Translations under genes and position numbers: made by a program
Notes under the pieces: generated by a model
Told to the model about the DNA's origin: nothing
Seen by the model: the letters and a program-made list of their open reading frames with translations, nothing else
Databases searched by the model: none
NCBI GenBank assembly: GCA_904063045.1
Contig: CAJFCJ010000001.1
Span: 2,487,501-2,551,500, forward strand
From: Dimorphilus gyrociliatus
Lineage: Eukaryota; Annelida; Polychaeta; Dinophilidae
DNA: 64,000 nt
Direction of reading: 5' to 3'
Shown: positions 35,325-47,163 of the stretch, in pieces
How positions within the stretch are numbered: the stretch's first letter is position 1
Layout: each line of letters begins with the position of its first letter

Positions 35325-37274
35325 ATGGCGGCAGCGCAGAATAAGTATTAACTTTATTTTTACTTTCTTCTCGTCATCAATTGTTTAATATTTTATAGGG
35401 TTAAACTTTTTGAAAACGTGCTAAATCAAGAAATTATTTCGTTGGAAGAAATAAAAAAGTTGTGCTTCAGTGGTAAGTTACACTGTATTTTTATTATTTT
35501 TGGTGGGTGTTTTCGTCACATGATTACCTAGCAAGAGAAATAAATTTTCAGAATTTAATACATAATGATAATTTTGGGCGTAAATTGATATATTTTTGTG
35601 AATAATTATCATGTAACGGTCATAAAAGCTAAACTATTCATTAAAATAGGATGTCCTGAGGAAGCAAGTATTAGGGCTACGTGCTGGAAGGTAAGATGGA
35701 AACTTTTCATCTTTTTTTCATGATAGTTTTAACCAAATGTCAAAGAATGCTTTTCGAGCAAAATTTAAGGCATAGGCTTGCAAAAATACAAATGTTTGAT
35801 CTAAACCTCAGCTAATTTAGTTAATATGTATTTTCTGTTTTTGATGTGAATATTTGAGTAATTACTTTTCCTTAGTTTTTCAATTTTTATGATCAATTAG
35901 CTGTAAATTTTATTACTATGTTTCAGCTCTTACTCAATTACATTCCCCCAGAAACTGCAGATTGGAAATCTCACTTGAAAAAGCAAAGGTAAGCTATTTT
36001 AAAGCTTCTTAGATTTGCGATATACGATATTAATCTTTCTACAGGGAATCCTACGCAAAATTTATAGATGAACTGGTTCAGAATAGCGTTGAAAACGACA
36101 ATGATAGTTCCACGAAAGATCATCCATTAAATACAAATCCTCAGTCTGACTGGAACCAATATTTTAAGGATAACGAGATGTTGTGCCAAATTGATAGAGA
36201 CTGTAGACGATTATCACCTGGATTAGCATTTTATCAGTATGAAACCAAGTATCCTTACGGTAAGATATTTAAATCGAATCACGAAACGAATCCTTTGAGG
36301 AAGAGACTGGCAGGTATTGCTTTGTCTGCCGAAGAAATTCATACGAATAAAGTTGGAACCTTTCAAAAAAATGTTTGTACTATATAACTAAGTCTGAAAA
36401 GAATCACTAAGCATATAACTGACATTTCATTCCTTTTATTATATCAATAAATAGAAGGAAATAAAAAAGAAAGCTCCCGAGCAACTTTCTGACGGTGAAG
36501 AGTATCATTGGGAAGTAGTTGAACGAATCTTGTTTGTTTATACCAAACTCAATAAGGGTCAAGGCTATGTTCAAGGAATGAACGAAGTTATTGGACCTCT
36601 ATATTATACATTCGCTACTGATCCTGATCAAAGTGGTCAGGAAAATGCTGAAGCTGACACATTTTGGTGCTTTATGAATTTGATGTCAGAAGTTCGAGAT
36701 AATTTTATAAAGTCTCTAGACGAGTCCAAGGTAGGGATAACGCATAAAATGCAACAAGTTATGGAGGTGTTAGAGAAAATTGATACTCCTTTATATATCT
36801 ATTTGACAAAAAATCTGGAAGTAAAGCCACAATATTTCTGCTTCCGATGGATTACCGTTCTATTAACTCAAGAATTTGATTTACCCAGTTAGCTATTTTA
36901 TCAACAACTAATAGTAGAAATTTCATTTCATTTATATTTTAGATGTCGTTCGAATTTGGGATTCTTTATTATCTCACGAGAAGCGTTTTGATTTCTTAAT
37001 ATATATTTGTTGCGCAATGCTTAAGTAAGTACACAGTATATTCTTATATAATAATCTAAATAGATATTATTAAATGTATCCCCAGATTGATAAGAGGAGA
37101 TATCCTCAAAAAAGATTTCACCGCTGCTCTAAAGACATTACAAGTAAGGCTATATTAAGAGATGTTGAAGAAACAGTATATTGTATGCTTTTTTTCCATC
37201 AACTACAGAAATATCCGTTCATTGATGTATCCACGATTATAAAAACTGCTCTGGAACTAGTTCAACAATGTTAA
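35325..37274 (+). CDS. TBC1D13: TBC1 domain family member 13 (Rab GAP)
   Basis: Nine exons (35325-35344, 35399-35472, 35650-35690, 35927-35988, 36045-36372, 36455-36887, 36943-37024, 37086-37143, 37209-37274) join in frame to 387 residues, close to the 400 of human TBC1D13. The TBC domain is complete: the arginine-finger motif IDRDCRR, the glutamine-finger motif in GQGYVQGMNEV, GPLYYTFATDP, FIKSLDESKVGITHKM, and VVRIWDSLLSHEKRFDFLIY near the end. Both catalytic fingers are present, so GAP activity is expected. Family data link TBC1D13 to Rab35 and glucose-transporter trafficking. The start ATG sits in AAAATGGCGGCAGCG. Introns are 54-305 bp. Confidence 0.95.
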
Positions 37275-39027
37275 AATTTTTCACATATTTTTGGTGCTAT
37301 CGTGATTAATTACAAATATTGTCTTTTTTATGCTGTTAAAGAATACTTTAATTTCTTAAACATCATCGTGAAACATTAAAGCATATAGGACTATTGTACA
37401 TATAAAGAGAAACTTTATATATATGTACATTATAATGAATAGATATGTATACAGCTATTATTTTTAAACAGTATGTTCTATATTCCATTGTTATTATAAA
37501 AAATTCTTTTTGACAGTTATGCCAAGTTATTAATTCTCATAATGATAATATAAAGTTATTTTGTTTTAATTTTAAAGAATAATCTACCTGAATTTATTAA
37601 TAATAATGATAAAGTAATTGGAAATTTAATTCTATTTCCCTTAAAAGTTGATAATTGAGTACCTTTTTTTTCTTTTAGGAGCTTTTTACACGGTTACTTC
37701 GGTTATAAAAGGGGTGTTCGTAGATGCATTGCACCTCATTAACATTATTATATGTAATTTTTTTTAACAAAAAGTAATAAAGCGCAAGTATATGATCTTT
37801 TAATAAGCTGTCTTGTTGTTAAAATTTACCGTGTATAGTAACTATGATATGATCAGTTTCAGTAATTAATGGGAAAGACTACTCATATTTGAAATAAATG
37901 GTATTTTGTAGAAGAGTCTCATAAACAGGTGAAAATGGAAATTTCAAATTTGAATATATACAGTATATACTATATATAATTTATAAATATATATATACTT
38001 TAATATTTTATATCTCCCAACCCTGGGGTTAATTGATTTTAGTTCAGTACGCAAAGCATAAACTCTTAATCAGCTCTGTTTACCGTCAGATAAATGTTAA
38101 TTTCTAAATATAGCAGCAATGCAATACTGTCTGTATACTGTACACTGTATACTTGTACTTATAAACAGTGTATGCACAAATATTTTCTTTCGTTATATAG
38201 ATTTTTTGCTCAACAGTATCGTGCCAAAAAATAAACAACGTACTCTGATAATGAAAATACATTGTAATCAAAGTGGCCTTTTAAAAAAACTTTTGTTTTT
38301 ATACTTTTACATCAATTCTATATTTAGATTAGATAACACTTAACTTTTACCATGTATTTTTGTAACACGTTTCTCTTCATTGTTTTGCCAAGTATATTTG
38401 GAATATTTTTTATATAAAAATCTATAAAAAAAACAAGTTTGTGTGTTTTAAAGAAACATGTAGTTTATCTTGATTTTCTCTCTGTCTATTTTTTTTCTAT
38501 TGAAATAGAATATTATCCTTGAAAATAGAAATACGAAGAATAATCTTTTTAAAGCTATTATTTGATAATTTACAAAATACGATAAATTAGCAAATGGAAT
38601 TTTGTAGCTGGTATAAAGACAATTAACCATAAAGTTAATGTACAAGAAAACATTTAATTTCAAAATTTTTGTTTGTTTACATACTATACACAATATATCA
38701 TATATTGACTCGAATATCATTCCGATCTCTTTCTGTAGTCCATAGCCCAAATTTCGTTTTGTTCTCATCTAATCGAAGTATTTGTCCGAACAAAGTGAGT
38801 CATTTAGATAATGCATATCTGTTAATTGTTTTCTTTACCTAATCAAAAATCTTAGATTTAATTATTGAAGTGATATAAAAGCAGTATATTTTACCACTGC
38901 TTGCAAGGCCTTGATGCCTTTTTTTCATTTACGCAGTTTCATAGATGTGAATGTTTATTTATGCATCAAATAATATTTCGTAATTGAGTACAAATACTTG
39001 AAACAGATGAGTTAATACGAATTTACT
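37275..39027. other. Intergenic region, TBC1D13 to second ankyrin gene
   Basis: 1.75 kb, AT-rich, holding the TBC1D13 3' UTR and TATACAGTATATA-type motifs near 37960 and 38130-38160. A Phe/Tyr/Lys-rich minus-strand frame (38448-38768) has low complexity and no partner exon. No gene is supported. Confidence 0.5.
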
Positions 39028-39230
39028 ATGTCTGAGACTCCAATAGAAAATGATGAATTAGCAGAATTATCCAATTCGGTTTGTACTTTTACCTTTTAAA
39101 ACATGTATGTCCTACAGTTGCAAATAGTACATTTTTAAAAATATTTGGATGAAAAGAAGCATGCTGTTTAGCTTTGATTTTGTTGTTGTTGTTTTATTGC
39201 AAGATTAATTGGAAATAACACTTAATAGAT

Positions 39231-39268
<38 letters not shown>

Positions 39269-42082
39269 TTATATACTTATATATATTTACATAAGAATAA
39301 CTTTTGTGATTTCTATTCGTTTGAATATATGATATATTCAATATATTGAACTATAAAATACTTAACATTTCCATATATATTTATATAAGTATTATACACC
39401 TTTTACTTCTCAAAGTCATATGGTATCTATCATTAGTGTAGTTTATCGATTTCAACAAAAAATATTAGAGCCCTAAAATAAGACAAGACGAACAATTAAA
39501 TTGTATAATCTACTTGTACTATCTCTATCAACCTTAAAGCACTTTGAGATAAAATATATTTTTGTTCTTGATATCGGACCTGGCTAATCAGATACAATGT
39601 TTTCTCTATAGAATGTAAATCAAACGATGAAGATGCTTTTGGGTAAAAACCTATGGAGAAAGGCGAATAAATGGTCGAATTCGTTATATTACCATCTACA
39701 GCCAATATTTAGTGCATCTGTTGAAGCTCCCACACCCTCCAATATCATCTCTAACATTGGTCAAAGACTATTCAAGGTGAGGAATATAATTGTTACTATT
39801 GGGCAATTGTGAAGGTGAAATTTGCAACCGTGTTCTTAGAATCCATTTTCAAAATCAAGGTCACCTGTCTGTATAGTATAAGCATGAATATATAAATCGA
39901 TTTTATTTACGCCAGACTGTACAATGAAATTCCCAAAGTTATTTTTAGTATACAATATAGTACTTGTAGTTATAGATATAGTTCTATTATTTGTAATAAA
40001 AAGCATGCCATTCTAATAAAATCCTTTTACTTTATAGATACTTGAAGAAAGAAACAATTCAAATGTTAATAAAGTAAAATTAAAATACTTTAACGAATTT
40101 CAAGAAATTCTCCAAGAATGTTGTGATATTGACTCTCTTTTACAAGTGATAAATAACAAGGGTTATAATCTATTACAAACTGCAACGGAATATGGTGATA
40201 TAGCTATAGTTGATAGCTTAATTTCTGAAGGAGCGAGTCCCGACTCTGGGAAATGTTCTTCTCCATTACATATTGCTTGTTCTAAAGGCGATCTTCAATT
40301 AGTCCTGCACTTGTTAACCTTGGGAGCAAATCTAAGTAAAAAGAGTGGTATGTGCTGGCCAAAGTCTCATCTTCCAGTTAGACACGTTCCGTCTAGATTC
40401 CATTTCTTGGAAACTGATATCTATATGTGTGATACAAATGCTCAATTACCGTTAATGTGTGCAATTGAGAGGGATCATGTGATTATTGTTAAAGAAATTT
40501 GGCAAGTTTATAGACCAATTAACAGGTGAGATATATAAAAGAGCTGTAAGAAAAACTCTAAATGTTGCAAACTGTCTTCTCGTTTTCAAATACGTTACAA
40601 ACTTATATTTATTAATATATAAATATATATATATTGTAAATTTTCTTTAACAGCTATCCTCTGCATTGCGCTGCAAAAAATGGGAGTCTTCAATGCGTAG
40701 AATATTTAATATTCAAAGAGGAAATTGACAAGATTGACGATGAAGCTATGACTCCACTGATGCATGGAGTGTCATCTAGTATAGACGTTACGAAAGCCTT
40801 ACTAGACGCTGGTGCTGATGTTCATTGCCAAAATGAAAATGGAGGGATCCTACATCATTTATTTAAAAATTTGCAAAATCCTCTTGAATTATACGATGTG
40901 ACAAAACTATTACTTGGTCATGGGCTCGATACGAGTATTAATATACTAGACAAAGACAAGAATACAGCTTTGCATGGCCTAGTTGTATTATGTAATAGGA
41001 AGTTGGAGACGTTATCAGGCGTGAAAAGCGATCAATCAAAATTTGATGTGATTGTCGTGAGGACAATCGAACTATTACTGTTACATAATGTAGATGTTAA
41101 TAGTGTCAATTCCAGTGGCGTTACTGCACTCCATAAACTGCTCTTGACATTCGATTTCGTGCTAAGTAATGACCCAAGAGCTATTACGGTTGATACTCTT
41201 CCTCAGAGAGAATGTTACGAAATTAACATGGACGTTTTAAACGCTTGTGTTTCCATGCTCGGCCAACATAGAGCTGATGTTTGCTCATTAACTGCAGCAG
41301 GTCGAGCACCTATCGTTATTGTACTTCAATCGGTATTGGGAGCGCAATTAGGGCACTTGAAAAGATTTTCAAATGGTCTAGTTGATATTTTGAGAATATT
41401 ATGCACGCACGGAGCCAAACCAAGCCTTCATAGGAACACACACAACCTAGTTGTTGCAACTATAACGAAGTTGAGTGAAAAATGCATACAAAACCTTGAA
41501 ATATCAGAATTTACTTTATCAATATATGAAACACTTTTTGATTTCGACCTTGATCCAAATAGAACTGGACAACCGCCAGCTAATCTACTAGCTCAAACAA
41601 TAAGGACATTTGGCTTAGCTAAAACCGAAAATGGAGTAAATTTTGTCTGCAAAATTGTACAATGTTTATTACAACATAGTGTAAATCCAGATATTGAACC
41701 ATACGCATTAGACCCGGAGTTCTGCTCATCTCAAAGTTGTGTATTTTTAAGAAAATCATCTAATGGGATTTTACAACTTGCTATTGATGAATTGCAATCA
41801 TTACCACCATCTAAAGCAAGCGAATACGCATCGTTGGAATTATTACATTTACTCTGCAATAGCGTCAGCCATTCTGTTTTGTATTCGTTAAGTAAAAGAT
41901 CTCTGGCAACAATTAATCCTAAATTAAAGAAAATATTATTGGACTATACAGAACAACCAAGAAGCTTGAAACAGTGTACAAGGGTTATCATTTATAAGCA
42001 ATTAAGAAGAAAACTACTGATCGGAGTTGATCTTTTACCTTTACCAGACATGTTGAAACGTTATTTGTTGTATGTTCAATAA
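39028..42082 (+). CDS. Ankyrin-repeat and SOCS-box protein (ASB-like)
   Basis: Four exons (39028-39078, 39612-39776, 40038-40525, 40654-42082) join in frame to 710 residues. The N-terminal 75 residues have no recognised domain. Ankyrin repeats follow from about residue 105, for instance YNLLQTATEYGDIAIVDSLI, SPLHIACSKGDLQLVLHLLT, YPLHCAAKNGSLQCVEYLIF, and MTPLMHGVSSSIDVTKALLD. The extreme C-terminus, PRSLKQCTRVIIYKQL ... DLLPLPDMLKRYLLY, is a clear SOCS box: a BC-box for elongin C, then the LPLP/LKRYLLY cullin-5 part. It is therefore a probable substrate receptor for a CRL5 ubiquitin ligase. It is longer than most ASB proteins because weakly conserved helical repeats fill residues 330-620. 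The exact orthologue is not determined. Confidence 0.85.
39232..39264. repeat. (AT)n microsatellite in intron 1
   Basis: TATATA run within the first intron of the ankyrin/SOCS gene. Confidence 0.85.
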
Positions 42083-42587
42083 GTTGGTATTATTCTTTTA
42101 AAGAACAAATAATATAATCCAATGGTTGGAGGTTATATATATAGATTTATATATAATATATTATTTTGTTTTTCAATTTGTGCTTATACTGCTTTCTTCT
42201 TATTCCTTCTTTTAACTTTTATGGAGGGTGTGTTTATAATAATAACATATTGATGTAATTGAAGTGTTCTGTGAACGAACTTGTTCAAATTGTTCTTTTT
42301 TTACTCTGAAAGAAGGAAATAATAGAAGGTGTCTTTTTTTTCAATTTCCTTTAATACAGTTTTTTTTATTCAAAAGTTCTTTATTAAAAATATAGATGGC
42401 GCAGCTTAAAAATGTCTGTTATGATCTGGTTTTAGTTCCTAAGCCGAAATGAACAACTATTCATTAAGGATGAATAATTACCCATCTTTTACGCCAATGA
42501 ATATTTTTCCAGGACACAAAGTGGATCAACGATCGCCTGTTGAGTTATTTCTAAGCTTTATTGCGACTAATCAACAATTTCTGCATA
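42083..42587. other. Intergenic region, ankyrin/SOCS gene to TMEM135
   Basis: About 500 bp between two plus-strand genes. AT-rich at first, then TATAGATGGCGCAGC near 42391-42405, which may mark the TMEM135 promoter. An upstream ATG at 42449 opens a short frame that does not join the TMEM135 exons. Confidence 0.5.
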
Positions 42588-45279
42588 ATGACAGTACTTA
42601 GCAAGAATTTTGTTGATTGCTCCTGTTATGGTAAATTATTTATCAATTTTAAAAACTTTTTAAACATTATATTTTCGATTCAGAATTGGGTCATACATGG
42701 ACTCCCTCGTGTCGTCAAGCATTTACTGATGTGATGAAATCATCCTTTAAGGAATCGTTTAAAGTTTATGCAACATTATACATAGTAAGTCATTAAATAA
42801 TATTTATATTCTATATATAATGGGAGAACGAGTATTGGGAAATTCCATCAATTAATATTTCAGGTTACGGCCATAGTTCGGCGAAAGAAATGGGGGTATT
42901 GGAAAAAGAGATTAACTCCCGAAATATTGCAATCAACTCTCTTTTTAACTACAAACGCAATGATGTTTATTGCTAGTTTTTGTGTTTGGAGGTAGGATAA
43001 GTTATCTTATCAATTTTTTAAAAATGATATTATAGAGATTTCAGAACCTTTAAACATCTCGGTATAAAATTTTTATCATATTGGAATTTTACTATTAACA
43101 AATTATGCATAGTCTATTAAAAATAATGTATAAAAACAAAGAAAGAGAAAAAGAAATATCGCAATTATCTACTATATCTACATAAGGTTTTAAAGTGGAT
43201 ACCAATCAAAGATAATCAAAGAAACACTATTATAAATAACTATAACTATGAATATTAATATTTATCACATTCTACAAATAGATCAGAGTATAGAAAGCAA
43301 TTTTTTTTTTTAAATACTATTTCAGAAAAGTTATAGGAACCTATTTTCCATGGAATGCATTTGTATGCACAGTTCCCGCTAGCCTTATGGCTTTAATGGT
43401 AGAAAAATCTTACAGGTGACATACACTGGCACATCTTACTTACAAGAGCTTAATTGTTGTAGAGTTTTATTTTTTCTATCAATTTTTTCCCTGCATTTAT
43501 AAATCGTGTTTTATTTCTATGCCTTAAAAAGGGATGCAGTATAAAAAAAGACAAGAGTTTTAAACAGTGTACATATGATATATTTTTACACTTTCATTTA
43601 TAAATATGACCATTAGTTCATAAAATTAATAAAAGAAAAGAATTAACTAGTGGTGGCGATTTCAGAAAAATTACTGGTCCGTTTGGTTTTTTAACGTCAT
43701 CATTTTGGCCGGCAACAACCGCTTGTTTTATAGCAATACTTGTTGAAAGACCGGTTAGGTTTGTAGACTATTTTTCATACTGCTTCCCTATTAGGCAATT
43801 TTTTTTCTATATTCTATTCTAGAACAACTTTATTATTCTAATTTATTCATTTATTCATAAAAAAAATGATATTAATAATACTATATTATTACTACTAATT
43901 AATAGTCACGATTTTATTTTTGCAGTTTAGTTAATATTTACTTGATTTATGATTTTTTTCTTCAACTATGAAGAATCCTTTGTTGATTTTTTTTAATTCT
44001 TATTATAGAGAAATATGCAAATATATTCATAAATAATTAATCAGTTGGTTAAGTAATATACGACAAAGTCGTTGATTATACCGTACTAACTTTGGCTTCG
44101 CTTCTCTATAAGAATTTATATTATAAGAGTATTTATTTTGAAAACTAAATAGTTAATACTACTTTTTGTTTTTCGTTTTTATAGAAGAGGACCTTTGGCT
44201 GTATATCTATGTAATTTAGCTTCCGAGACCTTTTTTAGGATGATGGCTTCCAGAGGTATTGTTAAACCAATAAAACATGGAGAAGTATTAGTCTTTTGCC
44301 TTGCGTGTTCACTCTACTTTTACACATTCAAGTAAAAAATAGTTTCATTTCCTTTTTATCGAATATACTGGAAATAATATCATACTTCTTATTTTATAGA
44401 AAAGGACTCTCTTCACAGGATGCTATGCAAGGACCATTAAATTTCTTTTTGGGTAAGGGTGAGAGTCCACCCTCACTTGTCGATCAGTCGTTTACCGAAA
44501 CTAAAAAACCGGACAAAAAGAAATTCTTCCTCTTGAATCTTTTGCTCAAAAAACTAGAACCTTATTTGAGGATCATTAAAAATACTAGAAAACACCCACT
44601 TTGCAATCACTCGAACGGTTGTGCTTATCACATTTTACAAGAGTCGGCCAAGACCTTTTGTGTTGGCTACGTCCTACAGACGGCTATTAAGGTTATTGGT
44701 AATATAAAAAATTGGCGAAAGGCTCTCTTGCACAAGGATAGCTTAAATTTGGCATTATTTTTAAGTTTATTCAGTGTTTCGTCCAGAGGTATTTTGTGCG
44801 GTTTGAGATGGATTAGAAATAAGGATTCACCTATTCACGGTCTATTGGCTGGTGCTGTTGCTGGTCTATCGATGAGGTTTTATCCTAGCGTAGCCATTGG
44901 TCTATATATTGCCAGTCAGTTTGTTGATATGTGGATAAATGCTAAGGTTGATGCTGGAGTATTGCCGAGAATCCCGGGAGCTTACATTATTTTTTATACT
45001 CTTTCTACTGCTTTAATGTTTCACGCTGCAGTTTTTGAAGCGCACAATATTCGCTCAGGATACTGGAAATTCTTATGGAGATTAACTGGTGGCCATTTTG
45101 ATGATTTCAATAGAATAATAGTTAGCCAATGGTGTAATACAGCTACGAAAATGTTCCCTAACTTTAATCCAAATCTTGATCCAAAAATTTCACCACTTGC
45201 AAGAGAGATGGCCAAAAGGAACATGACTTGGCAAGATTTAAAAACAGCATTATTAAATGGTAAAACTTTCAAAATATAA
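42588..45279 (+). CDS. TMEM135: TMEM135 (peroxisomal/mitochondrial multi-pass protein)
   Basis: Exons 42588-42630, 42684-42784, 42864-42991, then 43326-43415 or 43666-43758, then 44185-44331 and 44400-45279 join in frame to 462 or 463 residues (human: 458). The N-terminal Cys-rich part reads CYELGHTWTPSCRQAFTD, and RRKKWGYWKKRLTPEILQS follows. The C-terminal half shows the family-specific RGILCGLRWIRNKDSPIHGL, GAVAGLSMRFYPSVAIGLYI and SGYWKFLWRLTGGHFDDFNR. Several transmembrane helices are evident. Vertebrate and nematode homologues act in peroxisome/mitochondria dynamics and fat storage. Two homologous versions of the fourth exon are present (listed separately). The 3' end converges on the methyltransferase gene at 165 bp, so the UTRs may overlap. 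Confidence 0.95.
43326..43415 (+). other. TMEM135 alternative exon 4a
   Basis: 90 bp, phase 2 in and out, CAG acceptor and GTGACA donor. Encodes KVIGTYFPWNAFVCTVPASL then MALMVEKSY, a membrane segment around residues 91-120. It aligns with exon 4b and with the human RKILGKFYSW...ERKSR segment. Confidence 0.88.
43666..43758 (+). other. TMEM135 alternative exon 4b
   Basis: 93 bp, same phases, CAG acceptor and GTTTGT donor. Encodes KITGPFGFLTSSFWPATTAC then FIAILVERPV. It is homologous to exon 4a and starts and ends at the same points. Using only one copy gives the family's normal length, while using both would insert about 30 residues and an extra hydrophobic stretch, though in frame. Confidence 0.88.
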
Positions 45280-45444
45280 TGAAGTAAACATAACCAAAAG
45301 CGAGTTTTTAAACAATTTATGACTGACTATAAAAGAGTTACTGTGATAACAATGATTAATTGATTAAAATGTTGCAACTAATTGATAAATTAGTATAAAA
45401 ACAAATTCTTTAAGGCTTTATAAGAGTACTTTTCTTTTGAGTTT

Positions 45445-46861
45445 TTATAAATATATAAACAATACAGAACACGAATAACGTTTTGTTGGTTTGTTTGTCC
45501 ATAAGTATGGATTGACTTTGTTACAATGAAATAAGCGTTGTAAAGGTAATTTCCATAATCCAAGGAAGTATTTTTCACCAGAACCATCGTTTATAGCGCA
45601 ACTTGGCGGTATTAATTCGAATGGTGAAATTTCTAAATTAACTGGTCTATATCTACCAGGATTGTCATTAAGTGAAAGTTCTGAATTTTTTTCAAGAGTT
45701 GAGAAGGTTGTCATGAGTGCATAATCAGCTTTCATTGAGGAAATGTGTTTGAATACTTTATTAATGTCTCTATAATATAAATTTTGAAGAACCATTCTGA
45801 TGATAATTAGATTGAATTTACCATAGAAAGGTGCTTCAACTATATCGTGTTGTGTAAAAATCCATCCTTCCGTTGGGTACATTTGCTTTAAAGATCTTAT
45901 TAAATTGAATACAATATCAATGCAAGTGTATTCAATATCGTGTCTGGTCTTGAGATATTCAGACATCCAGACCATATCACCACAGCCAATATCCAATACT
46001 TTCACGACTTTTAAACCGCTTTCTGCCTTTAATTTATTGATTATATTATCCAAGGCGGGAAATATATATTTTTTAGTCCAACTCAGAGTTGAACCTTCTC
46101 CAGACGATGAAAAATCACTGCTAGCTTCCCATTTTCCCCATATTTTTTCTTTCCATATTTTAGTAAAATTATTTTGTCGACTTCTGCTTGATTCTCTAAT
46201 TTTACCAATGTTTTTCCTTGAATTTTTAAAACTCTTTGTAAAAGGATTAGGAGTGTAAGTAGAAAGGATTTTCTCATTAGTACAATGTTGTAAGTATCCG
46301 TCCTGTTTTAAAATATGCCTTGAATTTATATCATTCTCTTTCAATACCTTTTTCGCTTCTTTAATTATGTTATATTCCATATTAGATAAGCTTTTTGGAC
46401 TGTTTAAATCCTCTTTTTGACGATCCATCCATCTTGATCCAACTTTTTGAATGTCAATTCGAAAAATGCCCAATTTAGGAGTAGTAATTATTTGATCGTG
46501 TTCAAGATTTACTATAATCTTTTGAAGAGGGTGTTCGCTACAATCTTGACCTGTATAGGAAAATAAGTGTTCAAATAACAAAGATGTAGGCGCCATGTTC
46601 TCTCTTACACCTGTTTCTTCAGGTATTTACTCTTTATTTGTACGATATTTATTAATAATGAAATATTCATTTGAAGTTATTCTATTTATATTAATTAAAC
46701 TATCTTAGTTTACTGTAGTTTGCAATAACTTTGACAGACTATTAAGTTCAGTTGTTTAACTTACCTTCTGGACATTCCGGTTTACTATTCCATAGGTATA
46801 TAATCAGTATAATTGTAAAGATTATAGTGACCTTTAGAATCTTTGTCATATTCCTTTTCAT
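45445..46861 (-). CDS. Membrane-anchored class I SAM-dependent methyltransferase
   Basis: Two exons (46861-46765 and 46610-45445) join at phase 1 to 420 residues. The N-terminus is a type II signal anchor (basic MKRNMTKILK, then hydrophobic VTIIFTIILIIYLW), so the catalytic part probably faces the lumen of the secretory pathway. Motif I of the Rossmann methyltransferase fold is VLDIGCGDMVWM (about residue 240). The acidic ribose-binding residue lies in YTCIDIV. Post-I regions read FTQHDIVEAPF and FNLIIIRMVLQNL. GRYRPVNLEISPF and LGLWKLPL near the end fit a class of small-molecule or glycan-type methyltransferases. Residues 50-190 are not recognised. The substrate is unknown. The second exon begins CAG|GTGTAAG, and an alternative start at its own ATG (46596) would lack the anchor. 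Confidence 0.8.
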
Positions 46862-47163
46862 CGGTTTATATACATAGTATAACAAGTTTTTCCAATAGCA
46901 GATAATTTTCTGAAAATCTCTGATCAGTGTATCTAATACCTTGAAAATGAGCGATAATAAAGTCGCAGCTGGAATAGTTTTCACTCACAAGTGGCGCGTA
47001 AAATTTCCTGAAGAGTTGTTGCGCAACAAGCTTTTGATATACTATCAACTTTTAATCAATTCTTTTAATTCGTAATATTTATTTGTATTTTTAAATATTT
47101 ATTAATAAACACGACAAAGTAAAGCATTAACAACAAAAAATAATTGTATAAAGATCCGTTGTG

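Noticed and set aside
42449-42540. Upstream ATG before TMEM135
   Set aside because: The frame does not reach a donor compatible with TMEM135 exon 2, and the ATG at 42588 gives the conserved N-terminus.
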